In this document: positions 6,026-12,836 of the stretch, piece by piece
How the letters are laid out: the number at the start of each line of letters is the position of its first letter
Position numbering within the stretch: the first letter of the stretch is position 1
Source: a virus
IMG/VR virus record: IMGVR_UViG_3300021963_000367
Coordinates: 1 to 35,395 of that record
Strand: one strand, 5' to 3'
Length of the DNA: 35,395 nucleotides
Program-made: the position numbers and the translations under genes
The notes under the pieces: generated by a model
What the model saw: the letters and a program-made list of their open reading frames with translations, nothing else
The model's database searches: none
Told to the model about the DNA's origin: nothing

Positions 6026-6231
6026 CTGCTTTTCTTTTTTTTAAATCTGACCCATAAACGCTCATGCGAGTAATAGAGAGCTACTTCCCATGTTTGCTGA
6101 ATCAAACCAATAAGGAAAGATGCTCCAATATCTCGGGTTACGGCAAAAGCTATACCTAGAGTAAAAAACAGGTCCAATAAATACCATGTAATTGTTTTTG
6201 CTATAGATGTTTTTACGGAATCATTGTGCAT
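6022..6231 (-). CDS. DUF2061-family small membrane protein
   Basis: 69 residues with two membrane segments (WYLLDLFFTLGIAFAVT and ASFLIGLIQQTWEVALYYS). The pattern KxITWYLLD...G...IGLI...ALYYxHERLWxRF matches the DUF2061 family, whose hallmark is the second helix ending in YYxHER(V/L)W. The family has no established function. It overlaps the upstream gene by 11 bases and the downstream one by four. Confidence 0.85.
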   Translation of the reverse strand: MHNDSVKTSIAKTITWYLLDLFFTLGIAFAVTRDIGASFLIGLIQQTWEVALYYSHERLWVRFKKKKSS

Positions 6232-6436
6232 TTAGGTTAATCAATTCTTCAAATTCGCCGGAACGGATTCTACTGTCCCAATCTAGTGATTTTTTGTACC
6301 ACTGACAGTCTTCGCACCCATCTTCTAGGTGGCCGTCCGGCGGCGGCCCAATCATTAACCCGTTATGCACGTCACTAATCAATAGTGGGAGCATTTCAGC
6401 AACTAAATTTTTCCATTTATCTGTTTGTTTTTCCAT
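6221..6436 (-). CDS. hypothetical small protein directly behind tRNA-Val
   Basis: 71 residues, unrecognised. It has an acidic central loop with a Cys pair (EDGCEDCQWYKKSLDW). The ATG at 6436 is two bases after the discriminator base of tRNA-Val, leaving no room for a ribosome binding site outside the tRNA. No other Met is close, so the start is fairly certain and the message is probably leaderless after tRNA processing. Confidence 0.75.
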   Translation of the reverse strand: MEKQTDKWKNLVAEMLPLLISDVHNGLMIGPPPDGHLEDGCEDCQWYKKSLDWDSRIRSGEFEELINLNAQ

Positions 6437-6438
6437 TG

Positions 6439-6510
6439 TGGGCGCTGAGGGTCTCGAACCCCCGACCTACTCGGTGTAAACGAGTTGCTCTACCGCTGAG
6501 CTAAGCGCCC
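6439..6510 (-). tRNA. tRNA-Val (UAC)
   Basis: A 72-nt cloverleaf: GGGCGCT/AGCGCCC acceptor, GCTC/GAGC D-stem, ACTCG/CGAGT stem around TTTACAC (anticodon TAC), GGGGG/CCCTC T-stem, discriminator A, no CCA. GATATA lies just upstream, but the promoter is not clear. Confidence 0.95.
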
Positions 6511-6538
6511 GGTATATCCACAAACCAAAAAGTATCTC

Positions 6539-6853
6539 TCAGTTTGTGAGGACATCCCCTGCATCGACCTCCGGCAGCATTCTCTTAGGGGGTATTGGTA
6601 ATCCGCCAGCGTTCATTCTTGTCCACGTTTTTTCGTCAACAATGTTGTAGGTCCATGCATCTTGGGTGTAGCCAATATTTCCAGGATGAGGACGCCTATC
6701 AACTAGGGATTTGAGTATTGCCCTCTCTCCGGTGTCATCAACGGTTACAAACCACCTGTTGGAAGGGTCTGAAGTGTGCCAAATTACGTATACAACATCG
6801 AAGTCTTTGCCACCGATGTGTATTTCACCAAGGGTTCCCCTGTTATTGGGCAT
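6539..6853 (-). CDS. hypothetical protein
   Basis: 104 residues from the ATG at 6853, preceded by GAAAGGAAAC, a proper ribosome binding site 17 bases after tRNA-Ile. The frame runs further upstream, but those residues (ending VGSIPTGGT) are translated tRNA T-arm and should be dropped. The protein is mostly sheet (EIHIGGKDFDVVYVIWHTSD; RWFVTVDDTGERAILKSL). No family recognised. Confidence 0.75.
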   Translation of the reverse strand: MPNNRGTLGEIHIGGKDFDVVYVIWHTSDPSNRWFVTVDDTGERAILKSLVDRRPHPGNIGYTQDAWTYNIVDEKTWTRMNAGGLPIPPKRMLPEVDAGDVLTN

Positions 6854-6870
6854 TGTGTTTCCTTTCTCAG

Positions 6871-6943
6871 TGCCTCCGGTGGGAATTGAACCCACGGCCA
6901 ACACTTTATAAGAGTGCTGCTCTAACCACTGAGCTACGAAGGC
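6871..6943 (-). tRNA. tRNA-Ile (UAU)
   Basis: 73 nt: acceptor GCCTTCG/CGGAGGC, anticodon stem GCACT/AGTGT around CTTATAA (anticodon TAT), T-stem GTGGG/CCCAC, discriminator A. It reads AUA, a rare codon in GC-rich actinobacteria, and differs from the usual solution of CAU with lysidine. Confidence 0.94.
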
Positions 6944-6985
6944 TCGGAGTTAGAAACGTATTCGCTCTGTTCTTTTTGTTTTCCA

Positions 6986-7015
6986 AAAATAGTTCATGAC
7001 GAGGCTCTTTGTCAA
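6986..7015 (-). promoter_or_regulatory. promoter for tRNA-Ile and downstream genes
   Basis: TTGACA at 7010-7015 is followed at 18 bases by TATTTT (6986-6991), or at 17 by CTATTT. It lies in the 90-base gap between the nuclease-like gene and tRNA-Ile. The transcript would start ~35 bases before the tRNA. Confidence 0.6.
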
Positions 7016-7033
7016 CCTTAATTTAGCGCAACA

Positions 7034-7498
7034 TTATTCGCCCTGCTCAGCAAGGTCGTATTTTTTATTGGCAAGCAAATCACTAACATGATTTGGATAC
7101 AAAAGAAACCCTCTAGCCGGGTTGTCCTGTCCGCCGAGGCTAATTTTTGTCTCTTCATTAAATATCTTTTTGTTTGCTTTTAAATAACGCTTTAATCGTG
7201 ATACTTCCAGCATCAAAAACGCCCCATCTAGAGAAAAAATATAAATCCACCACTTCGATGTAGTTACATTTATCCCGCTGGGAACCCAAATCCTCTGCCC
7301 GTTCTCGTCGAGCATACCTCGCGGGTTTTGGTTTGTTTCGATGACCATGCGCCCATTTCGATATCTATCTGTTTTAACTTCGTAATCACCGGTAGTTATC
7401 GCTTGCAGAAAAGAGCGGGCATAGTCTTCCCCCATTTCTCCGAATTTTAAGTCCTCGGCGAAATTGAACTCTTTATTTGATATGTCAAAACCCCTCAT
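7034..7498 (-). CDS. probable PD-(D/E)XK nuclease-like protein
   Basis: 154 residues from the ATG at 7498, which overlaps the ThyX stop as ATGA; GTG at 7525 is an alternative. The region LKFGEMGEDYARSFLQAITT, followed by YEVKTDRYRNGRMVIETNQN, has the layout of PD-(D/E)XK nucleases: an early helix with a GE pair, then E-x-K on a strand, then a Gly turn and a second strand ending in E. The first catalytic Asp is not obvious, so activity is uncertain. It might process recombination intermediates or host DNA. Confidence 0.55.
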   Translation of the reverse strand: MRGFDISNKEFNFAEDLKFGEMGEDYARSFLQAITTGDYEVKTDRYRNGRMVIETNQNPRGMLDENGQRIWVPSGINVTTSKWWIYIFSLDGAFLMLEVSRLKRYLKANKKIFNEETKISLGGQDNPARGFLLYPNHVSDLLANKKYDLAEQGE

Positions 7499-8193
7499 GG
7501 TGCAGTTTTGTAATTCTTTATCCACTCGTCATAAGTGATTGGCATTTCTTCTTTAAAAAGCAACGCCGCAGCATCGGCGAATTCTCGTATTTCCATTTGT
7601 GCGGTTCCGTGTGTTCGCAAGGAAAGGAAGTTCATTAACGAGCGAGCATTGACCGTCCAGTAAAACTCCGTATATGCGCCGACCGGGATTACAATTCTGG
7701 CTAGCTCTTTTGCTACTCCCATGTTCAGTAATTCACGGTAATGGCTGAAGGCTTGGTTGTATGCCTTTTCCACTTTCCCGCTTATTGAAAACAACTTATC
7801 TTCATCAGTGATTGGCTCGAACTTGTATGCGCCAGGCTTTCCGGCCTGCGTCCTGATGTATTCAGGTTCTGGGATGTACGCATCTTCTGTCATCTCGGAG
7901 TACCTGCCGGAAAATTCATTAAATGAACCGATGCGATGTCTAAACCATTCACGCGCGACAAATATTGGGCATCTGACGTGAAACCTAAAGGCGTTATGTT
8001 CAAAAGGTGTTCCGTGTCGCTCGCGCATAAGGAAACCAATTAACCCAATGTCTGCCGTGGTTATTTCCTCTGAATGTTTTGCAAAAGAAACACGAGCCGC
8101 ATTAACGACAGACAGGTCATCCGCCATGCAGTCATCTAGTCGGATAAATCCAGACGAACCGATATAAATGCAATTGTTTTTTTCGTTTTTCAT
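7495..8193 (-). CDS. thyX: flavin-dependent thymidylate synthase ThyX
   Basis: 232 residues. ThyX makes dTMP from dUMP using methylene-tetrahydrofolate, FAD and NADPH. The signature RHRxxSxNEFSxRY is present (RHRIGSFNEFSGRY, residues 85-98), and the C-terminal arm YTEFYWTVNARSLMNFLSLR supplies further substrate-binding residues. Length is typical. It supports phage DNA synthesis together with the class II RNR at 18994. The ATG is one base after the tRNA-Arg discriminator, there is no upstream start and the next Met is residue 23, so the message is probably leaderless. Confidence 0.97.
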   Translation of the reverse strand: MKNEKNNCIYIGSSGFIRLDDCMADDLSVVNAARVSFAKHSEEITTADIGLIGFLMRERHGTPFEHNAFRFHVRCPIFVAREWFRHRIGSFNEFSGRYSEMTEDAYIPEPEYIRTQAGKPGAYKFEPITDEDKLFSISGKVEKAYNQAFSHYRELLNMGVAKELARIVIPVGAYTEFYWTVNARSLMNFLSLRTHGTAQMEIREFADAAALLFKEEMPITYDEWIKNYKTAP

Positions 8194-8194
8194 G

Positions 8195-8426
<232 letters not shown>

Positions 8427-8427
<1 letters not shown>

Positions 8428-8819
8428 TAGGCATTGGCATTAAGCGCTGAATCGATAAACCACTGGTTTTCTGGGCAGAAGTTTTCAACTGCTTCACGAA
8501 TTAGTGAGCCTATGAATTCGGCAGAAACGCCGGTCTTGTTCGCCATGTCAACAAAATCATTGATTGTTGAACCCTCGTCAATTGTTCCACACGTCAAGCG
8601 ACCAAGCTCAATGACTCCAGTCTTGCCAAGTCTGGAGACTTCTGTTGGGTGGTCGTAGGTAAGCCCATTAAGAAAGTTCTGTTCAGGGTTGAGAACCTCT
8701 GGTGCCTGTATGGAAATTGGGGCTTCAGTTGTCGGCGCTGGTTCCTGAACAACGATTGTTTTTGTCCCGCATCCAGCCAGTGTTATGGCTGCCAATATTG
8801 CTAGTGAAATTCGCTTCAT
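8427..8819 (-). CDS. secreted lipoprotein, DUF732-like
   Basis: 130 residues. A short signal peptide ends in a lipobox (LAGC, Cys17), so the mature protein is lipid-anchored outside the host membrane. A Pro/Thr linker follows. The C-terminal region (residues ~50-125: FLNGLTYDHPTEV, LGRLTCGTIDEG, REAVENFCPE) has the Cys pair and helix pattern of DUF732, a family common in mycobacteria. It may alter the host envelope during infection, for example superinfection exclusion (inference). It has its own promoter and the ribosome binding site GAGAGGGA. Confidence 0.8.
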
Positions 8820-8841
8820 TATTCCCTCTCGGATTGGTGCA

Positions 8842-8870
8842 ACAATATCTCATTTGTTGAGCTAGTTCAA
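8842..8870 (-). promoter_or_regulatory. promoter of the lipoprotein gene
   Basis: TTGAAC (8865-8870), 17-base spacer, TATTGT (8842-8847). It lies in the 82-base gap between tRNA-Lys and the lipoprotein start. The -35 box is within the inverted repeat GTTGAACTAGCTCAAC, which could be an operator. Confidence 0.65.
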
Positions 8871-8901
8871 CCTGATGAGAGTCATTTTTCTGTTTCTTCC
8901 G

Positions 8902-8974
8902 TACCCCCAGCAGGGCTCGAACCTGCGACCCACGGATTAAAAGTCCGCTGCTCTACCAACTGAGCTATAGGGGC
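8902..8974 (-). tRNA. tRNA-Lys (UUU)
   Basis: 73 nt: acceptor GCCCCTA/TGGGGGT, anticodon stem GCGGA/TCCGT around CTTTTAA (anticodon TTT), T-arm GCAGG-TTCGAGC-CCTGC, discriminator A. It starts five bases after the stop of the upstream membrane-protein gene, so it is made from the same transcript. Confidence 0.95.
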
Positions 8975-8979
8975 TCGAT

Positions 8980-9282
8980 TTAGGCAAAATGTTTTATTAT
9001 TGCCGCAGAAGCAAGAATCACCCACAACACGTTAAAAATAATTATTGTCGGCAGGGTTTTTACCGTCGAAGACCAGATAAGCGCAACACTGGAAAATATT
9101 GCAAAAATATATAGCCACCAGAACTGTTTATCGAAAAGTAGGCCCGGAAAAATGATTGCAATTTTGGTTGTAAAACCCCATGCCTCTACCGTGTTGGCCT
9201 TATCCCAATATTTCTTTGAAGACATGCTTCGAACTGCACCGAATATCTTTCCAAAGAAAACAGCAATTACATTACTTTTCAT
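8980..9282 (-). CDS. small membrane protein
   Basis: 100 residues from the ATG at 9282, which overlaps the upstream stop (ATGA). It has about two or three membrane segments (TTKIAIIFPGLLF, FWWLYIFAIFSSVALIWS, LPTIIIFNVLWVILASAAII). No family recognised. With its size and multiple spans it could be a holin-like protein, but no lysin is nearby and nothing else supports that. Confidence 0.75.
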   Translation of the reverse strand: MKSNVIAVFFGKIFGAVRSMSSKKYWDKANTVEAWGFTTKIAIIFPGLLFDKQFWWLYIFAIFSSVALIWSSTVKTLPTIIIFNVLWVILASAAIIKHFA

Positions 9283-9527
9283 TGCTTGCAACATCCATCG
9301 CATCCATGTGTTTTGTCCAAGGATATCTCGTCTGGGTCTGGGTGCCCAACTCCGTGTTCACATATCCTCTCCATCATTTGTTTATCTGGACGCCAATTCT
9401 GCTCCCACCCGCGCATGTGGTGATTAGATGGGTTATGGATGCAGCAGTACTGACCGAGACAATGTTTAATGGAGTGAACCCCAACCAAAATTTGACCACC
9501 AACTAAGGTGTGAACTTCTTTTTCCAT
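9279..9527 (-). CDS. small Cys/His-rich actinophage protein
   Basis: 82 residues rich in Cys and His: HCLGQYCCIHNPSNHHMRGW, then ICEHGVGHPDPD, then HGCDGCC near the end. This order (C..CxIHNPSxHHM ... CxHGxGHPDPD ... HGCDGCC) is one I recognise from actinophages, with no known role. The metal-binding residues suggest zinc. It begins 24 bases after tRNA-Leu(UAA) without a strong ribosome binding site. Confidence 0.85.
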   Translation of the reverse strand: MEKEVHTLVGGQILVGVHSIKHCLGQYCCIHNPSNHHMRGWEQNWRPDKQMMERICEHGVGHPDPDEISLDKTHGCDGCCKQ

Positions 9528-9551
9528 TTATTCCATTCTTTCTCTGTGGAG

Positions 9552-9625
9552 TCCGAACAGCAGGGCTCGAACCTGCACTGAGGGGATTTTAAGTCCCCTG
9601 CCTCTGCCTATTGGGCTATGTTCGG
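9552..9625 (-). tRNA. tRNA-Leu (UAA) with a short variable loop
   Basis: 74 nt: acceptor CCGAACA/TGTTCGG, D-arm GCCCAATAGGCAGAGGC, anticodon stem GGGGA/TCCCC around CTTAAAA (anticodon TAA), variable loop of five bases (TCAGT), T-arm identical to that of tRNA-Lys, discriminator A. Bacterial tRNA-Leu normally has a long variable arm, which is missing here. Confidence 0.9.
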
Positions 9626-9644
9626 TGGGCAATGGTAGAATTGA

Positions 9645-9673
9645 ATCCTAATACCATATTAAGGTGGGGTCAA
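9645..9673 (-). promoter_or_regulatory. promoter for tRNA-Leu(UAA)
   Basis: TTGACC (9668-9673), 17-base spacer, TAGGAT (9645-9650), with the tRNA 5' end 19 bases further on. It overlaps the leader and ribosome binding site of the divergent + strand gene starting at 9676. Confidence 0.6.
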
Positions 9674-9675
9674 GT

Positions 9676-10374
9676 ATGTCCGGAATTATCGCACCAGCAA
9701 TCGTCAACTACGAGTGGACTGTTAGGGATTCTGACCCTTCGTTCTTGAATGTGTCTTTCCCGTTCCGTGTGAAGATTGAGTCAATCTGGTTTACCACTCA
9801 GCAGAATTACGGCACTACCTACGGTCTTTGGGGTACTACTGACAACGGCTCTGTGGATGTTGAAACAACAGAAAGGCAACTGTCCTTGTGTGTCACGAAG
9901 TCCAAGAACACCAAGACGCAGTATTCCGCCTATGACAATCCAACAGAATTCACGTATGTATTCCAAAATGTTGAATATGACGAAATTGTTGACGAAACAC
10001 TGAAGCCGACAATGTGGCTCGGAAATCCAGACGACGCTGCAGGACGAATTGGCGCATTCTCTTCTGCAAGCGGGATAGTCGGAAGCCAACTAAGCCTTCG
10101 TAGCACTGCCGTAGCGCCTATTGAGAAGGGATATGCTTACAACACCAGTTGGTCATATACGGAAACCCTGTGGAATGAGCGGGCATACCTCACTGATGTT
10201 GCCATTATGAACACTGACGAATTCCTTCAGATTTTCCCTTATGCTTCCGATGGTGACTGGACAGGCTACGAAGATGACGCAATTGTCACAATCTCAATTG
10301 CCTATACGGGTATGTGGGATGAATATGCAGCATCTGCTGACGCAAAGCCTTGGACAGCATGGTGGAACGACTAG
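9676..10374 (+). CDS. hypothetical protein, first gene of + strand cassette
   Basis: 232 residues from the ATG at 9676 after AAGGTGGGG; GTG at 9664 is less likely. No family recognised. The sequence is rich in Thr, Tyr, Trp and short alternating hydrophobic stretches, like an all-beta protein (FTYVFQNVEYDEIV; AIVTISIAYTGMWDE). That composition is seen in virion surface or receptor-binding proteins, but no motif confirms it. With the next gene it forms a + strand island inside a - strand tRNA region, flanked by two similar tRNAs. Confidence 0.75.
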   Translation: MSGIIAPAIVNYEWTVRDSDPSFLNVSFPFRVKIESIWFTTQQNYGTTYGLWGTTDNGSVDVETTERQLSLCVTKSKNTKTQYSAYDNPTEFTYVFQNVEYDEIVDETLKPTMWLGNPDDAAGRIGAFSSASGIVGSQLSLRSTAVAPIEKGYAYNTSWSYTETLWNERAYLTDVAIMNTDEFLQIFPYASDGDWTGYEDDAIVTISIAYTGMWDEYAASADAKPWTAWWND

Positions 10375-10383
10375 TCTTGCCAT

Positions 10384-11004
10384 ATGGCAATGAAAACAGT
10401 TTGGTTCTGGAAAGGACCACGACTTAACCAGATGTGGCAAGTGGTCTGCACCTACACTACAGACGAACACCCCCACCCCTTTATGGTCGAAAGCAAAGTA
10501 TGTCCAACCAAGTCTGAACCACATTCGTTTGCCATGGCAGATAAGAAGGGCAATCTTGTTGTACGGTTGGTCGACGAGCAGTTTGCGGGAGTGCCAGACC
10601 TTTGGTACATACTTGAAGAAAACTCTCAACCAACAGACATGGTAACTATTCACGCAATGGGCGGCGGAGCGTTTCCTAATGGCACGGTTCTCACGGTAAA
10701 AGATGTTTCGGGGTTACGTCTTAGCGCTTCCGACAGGGTTGGCTTTATTCGATGGTTTCGTTCTGATTCACGGCTTCAGCAAGTGATGGTTAGTAAGGTT
10801 TGGCGCAGAAAACGTATTTCCACCGTGTTAATTACCGTGGCGGATGTTGTCATTGTTTCTCGCGGTTACGGCCCGTACTTAAACGGCGGAGACATTACGA
10901 CTACCGATGGTGAAGAACTGCGAAAAGCATGGAGCGAATCCGTAAGGGTTAACCCCCGGATAGGTTCTGTTCACGACCATCATGGTCCGAACGGCAGGAT
11001 TTGA
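10384..11004 (+). CDS. hypothetical protein ending antisense to tRNA-Pro
   Basis: 206 residues, unrecognised. It has a basic, sheet-rich middle (SKVWRRKRISTVLITVADVV). It starts nine bases after the previous stop without a clear ribosome binding site; ATG at 10390 is an alternative start. The last codons (HGPNGRI) and the stop lie within the 3' end of tRNA-Pro on the opposite strand, so the gene appears to have been joined to the tRNA end. Confidence 0.7.
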   Translation: MAMKTVWFWKGPRLNQMWQVVCTYTTDEHPHPFMVESKVCPTKSEPHSFAMADKKGNLVVRLVDEQFAGVPDLWYILEENSQPTDMVTIHAMGGGAFPNGTVLTVKDVSGLRLSASDRVGFIRWFRSDSRLQQVMVSKVWRRKRISTVLITVADVVIVSRGYGPYLNGGDITTTDGEELRKAWSESVRVNPRIGSVHDHHGPNGRI

Positions 11005-11059
11005 ACCTGCGACCCCCTGGTCCCAAACCAGGTGCGCTACCAAACTGCGCTACGTTCGG
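10986..11059 (-). tRNA. tRNA-Pro (UGG)
   Basis: 74 nt: acceptor CCGAACG/CGTTCGG, D-stem GCGC/GCGC, anticodon stem CCTGG/CCAGG around TTTGGGA (anticodon TGG), T-stem GCAGG/CCTGC, discriminator A. Its 3' end is overlapped by the + strand gene that ends at 11004. Confidence 0.95.
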
Positions 11060-11068
11060 GTAGTTGCG

Positions 11069-11254
11069 CTACTCAGATTCTGAATCAAGTACAGAATTTA
11101 TAGCCTTGAGTATCTCTTCTGGGGAAAGCTCTGATACGCCGTCAACAGCCTTGAATAGCCATTCGCCGTTTTCCTTAATTGAAACATCGACTAGGCCGGA
11201 CTTGATAAGCACGCGCAAATCCTCCCCAAGTTGCTCAATGTCATAATCAGCCAT
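11069..11254 (-). CDS. hypothetical small acidic protein
   Basis: 61 residues, acidic, alternating helix and strand (DLRVLIKSGLVDVSIKENGE ... SPEEILKAINSVLDSESE). Strong AGGAGG six bases before the ATG. It overlaps the upstream coiled-coil gene by eight bases, and tRNA-Pro follows nine bases after its stop. No family recognised. Confidence 0.8.
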   Translation of the reverse strand: MADYDIEQLGEDLRVLIKSGLVDVSIKENGEWLFKAVDGVSELSPEEILKAINSVLDSESE

Positions 11255-11444
11255 TTATGGCCTCCTCTATCTTTCTTATCTTTTCTTCAGCTGCGATGGC
11301 CCTCTCTTTGGCATTCATCAATGATGATTCGAGGGTTTGTATTCGCTCTTCTAGGTCTTTGACCTTCTCGACAAGGTAAAGCCTCCCCAGTTCGGCCCTA
11401 CGATATTTTTCGGCAAGGGTGTATTCCATCAATATTTCTTTCAT
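11247..11444 (-). CDS. coiled-coil protein directly behind tRNA-Leu(UAG)
   Basis: 65 residues that are almost wholly coiled coil (heptad-like LVEKVKDLEERIQTLESSLM and AIAAEEKIRKIEEAI). It probably oligomerises. The ATG is two bases after the discriminator of tRNA-Leu(UAG), as with three other genes here. Met6 is an alternative start with a weak GAAAGAA site. Confidence 0.75.
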   Translation of the reverse strand: MKEILMEYTLAEKYRRAELGRLYLVEKVKDLEERIQTLESSLMNAKERAIAAEEKIRKIEEAING

Positions 11445-11446
11445 CG

Positions 11447-11526
11447 TGGGCTTGGAGGGACTCGAACCCTCACTCCGGAGAACTAGGACCTAAACCTAGC
11501 GCGTATGCCAATTTCGCCACAAGCCC
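11447..11526 (-). tRNA. tRNA-Leu (UAG), class II
   Basis: 80 nt: acceptor GGGCTTG/CAAGCCC, anticodon stem CTAGG/CCTAG around TTTAGGT (anticodon TAG), long variable arm TTCTCCGGAGT as expected for leucine, T-stem GAGGG/CCCTC, discriminator A. Confidence 0.95.
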
Positions 11527-11544
11527 GTGTGTCATGTCACATGA

Positions 11545-11573
11545 AAGCTACACCCAGGAAGCATCTTTGTCAA
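11545..11573 (-). promoter_or_regulatory. strong promoter for tRNA-Leu(UAG)
   Basis: TTGACA (11568-11573), 17-base spacer, TAGCTT (11545-11550), about 18 bases before the tRNA 5' end. It should drive the tRNA, the coiled-coil gene, the acidic-protein gene and tRNA-Pro. Confidence 0.75.
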
Positions 11574-11616
11574 TACCATTGTCGAATGGAATTTTTACTA
11601 AATGAAGCATATGTAA

Positions 11617-11632
11617 CCGTTAAAAATAACGG
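11617..11632. terminator. short hairpin, possible weak terminator
   Basis: CCGTTA-AAAA-TAACGG is a perfect 6-bp stem located between the end of the membrane-protein operon (11659) and the next promoter. The T-run after it on the - strand is short, so termination is uncertain. Confidence 0.35.
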
Positions 11633-11658
11633 GAAAAAGAAGTCTAAATATGGAGTTA

Positions 11659-11742
11659 CTAGTCTCTCCAACTATCGCCCGGAGAAATTTTCATCGCGGC
11701 GTAGAAAAGCACAATCAGTACGCTAAATACGGCGTTTATCAC
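11659..11742 (-). CDS. 27-residue membrane micro-protein
   Basis: GTG at 11742 shares its first base with the preceding TAG stop (TAGTG), with GGGGGA six bases upstream, so it looks translationally coupled. The product is one membrane span (INAVFSVLIVLFYAAM) and a short tail (KISPGDSWRD). The frame is open further upstream but overlaps the recognised membrane gene there, so only this end is likely coding. Confidence 0.45.
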   Translation of the reverse strand: MINAVFSVLIVLFYAAMKISPGDSWRD

Positions 11743-11966
11743 TAATTTCCCCCGTCTCTCCATAGCCGCACATTTCGCATATAGACGGCTATATATGCCA
11801 AAGAACCGACTATAAAGCCGTATGTCCGTGTTTGCAAGGCGAAAATTATCCACAAGCACTCCATCACTATCAACCACAGGAACGCTTCCCATCTCTTCTT
11901 GCCTACGAAGTACATGCCTGTAATTCCCATCCCAGCAAGAAGCCACGACCATTGGAGTTCTGTCAT
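11742..11966 (-). CDS. small actinophage membrane protein
   Basis: 74 residues with about three membrane segments (WSWLLAGMGITGMYFVG, AFLWLIVMECLWIIFAL, YGFIVGSLAYIAVYMRN). The pattern QWSWLLAxxGITGxYxxGxKxW ... WIxxAxxTxxYGFI is familiar from actinophage small membrane proteins of unknown function. AGGGG precedes the ATG, which overlaps the upstream stop by four bases. Confidence 0.85.
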   Translation of the reverse strand: MTELQWSWLLAGMGITGMYFVGKKRWEAFLWLIVMECLWIIFALQTRTYGFIVGSLAYIAVYMRNVRLWRDGGN

Positions 11967-12151
11967 TTTGGACCCCTGCGGTTAAAATGTTTCACCATCT
12001 CGTCGCCGTCCATAACAAATGACCCGTTTTCCATAATGTGGTTTCTTATCTCGAGGAGCCTGTCTATGACGCTCGATATAGAAACCCTAAAAAATTGGTC
12101 ATAAGAATATATTTCTGATAACTCCGTAAGGTATTTATCCAGTTCCTCCAT
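11963..12151 (-). CDS. hypothetical helical protein
   Basis: 62 residues, unrecognised; helical and amphipathic (VSISSVIDRLLEIRNHIMEN), ending KHFNRRGPK. It is the first gene of a short operon with the two membrane proteins that follow. No ribosome binding site is evident. Confidence 0.7.
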   Translation of the reverse strand: MEELDKYLTELSEIYSYDQFFRVSISSVIDRLLEIRNHIMENGSFVMDGDEMVKHFNRRGPK

Positions 12152-12191
12152 AGAAAACAGATGTTAGTCTGAAAAAAATCCTCCCCAGGGG

Positions 12192-12220
12192 TTGCAACTG
12201 GTATTTCTCAGTCCTAATAT
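12192..12220 (+). promoter_or_regulatory. promoter of the 12252 gene
   Basis: TTGCAA (12192-12197), 17-base spacer, TAATAT (12215-12220). The start codon follows 32 bases later, after GGAGGA. TTGCAA is its own complement, so the same box could serve the divergent - strand gene. Confidence 0.7.
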
Positions 12221-12251
12221 TCTTACCACCTACAAAACACGGAGGAATTCA

Positions 12252-12467
12252 GTGTCTGAATACAGCAAGCTTAAGAACAAGGGGCTCCATAGGGGCCGTC
12301 CACGACTTTCGGAAGAAGAAAGAGCAGAACGTAAGCGCGTCATGACCCTCAGGCAGGAAGCGCGTCGCAGAGCTCTCATCGTCCTCCAGCATCGCTACCC
12401 TGAAGAGTACGAGCAAATTATGGCGGCAGAATTCAAGGAGCTAATGCGGGCCGAGAAGCAGGGCTAA
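12252..12467 (+). CDS. basic protein with AT-hook-like motif
   Basis: 71 residues from GTG at 12252, chosen because GGAGGA lies just upstream and the preceding bases form a promoter. The N-terminus holds RGRPRL, the core of an AT-hook minor-groove binder. A strongly basic helix follows (EEERAERKRVMTLRQEARRR), then YPEEYEQIMAAEF. It is probably a DNA-binding phage protein. It is the only + strand gene in this stretch, and its stop overlaps the convergent gene by four bases. Confidence 0.75.
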   Translation: MSEYSKLKNKGLHRGRPRLSEEERAERKRVMTLRQEARRRALIVLQHRYPEEYEQIMAAEFKELMRAEKQG

Positions 12468-12658
12468 TCTTCGCTTTTTGTTTCTTTCATAGACATTTTG
12501 AGGCGTTCTTCCCTTGATGGAAGTTTGCTTTTTGATGTGCTTTCATCGGTTGCTATCGCATCCATGAGCAATTCATTTTGCTTAAGCATTTGATTGTTCA
12601 ATATGCGTATTAGAGCTGTTGAATTTGGCTCTTTGTGCGGGCCAAAAATAGTTGACAT
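12464..12658 (-). CDS. hypothetical small protein
   Basis: 64 residues, unrecognised: a helical middle (STALIRILNNQMLKQNELLM) and a charged tail. It starts two bases after the stop of the 57-residue gene upstream, so the two are probably translated together. Confidence 0.65.
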   Translation of the reverse strand: MSTIFGPHKEPNSTALIRILNNQMLKQNELLMDAIATDESTSKSKLPSREERLKMSMKETKSED

Positions 12659-12660
12659 GA

Positions 12661-12834
12661 TTAGTAACCGTCTCTGTCGAATCGTCCTGGTTTGTTTTTT
12701 TTGGAACGTCTACGTTTCGTCCCACCGTAAGAAGACTCCAGCCATGTGTCGTAGTCGTCCGGCGTGCCCTGCACACTCTGCGCATAACGCTGGTATTGCT
12801 CGTAGAGCTCTTCATCGTCATCGAAGCGAGGCAT
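12661..12834 (-). CDS. 57-residue hypothetical protein
   Basis: Reads from ATG at 12834 with GGGAG in front, to TAA at 12661. It begins MPRFDDDEELYEQYQRYAQS and ends with a basic tail (KRRRSKKNKPGRFDRDGY), so an acidic, Tyr-rich first half is followed by a basic half. Overlapping frames here look random by comparison, and the spacing to its neighbours (two bases on each side) supports it. It sits directly behind the metallopeptidase gene. Confidence 0.75.
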   Translation of the reverse strand: MPRFDDDEELYEQYQRYAQSVQGTPDDYDTWLESSYGGTKRRRSKKNKPGRFDRDGY

Positions 12835-12836
12835 AG

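Noticed and set aside
6854-6904. N-terminal extension ending VGSIPTGGT of the 104-residue protein
   Set aside because: It is again translated tRNA sequence. A proper ribosome binding site precedes the ATG at 6853.
11846-11854. Single perfect DnaA box (another at 18836-18844)
   Set aside because: Isolated copies inside genes, expected occasionally by chance. They are not treated as origins.
11743-11952. Upstream part of a second - strand frame (11659-11952)
   Set aside because: It overlaps the recognised membrane protein at 11742-11966 almost completely. Only the last 27 codons, in the free space, look coding.
12582-12821. 79-residue - strand frame
   Set aside because: Low-complexity Thr/Ser content. 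The 57-residue gene at 12661-12834 in another frame has a ribosome binding site and fits the spacing of its neighbours.
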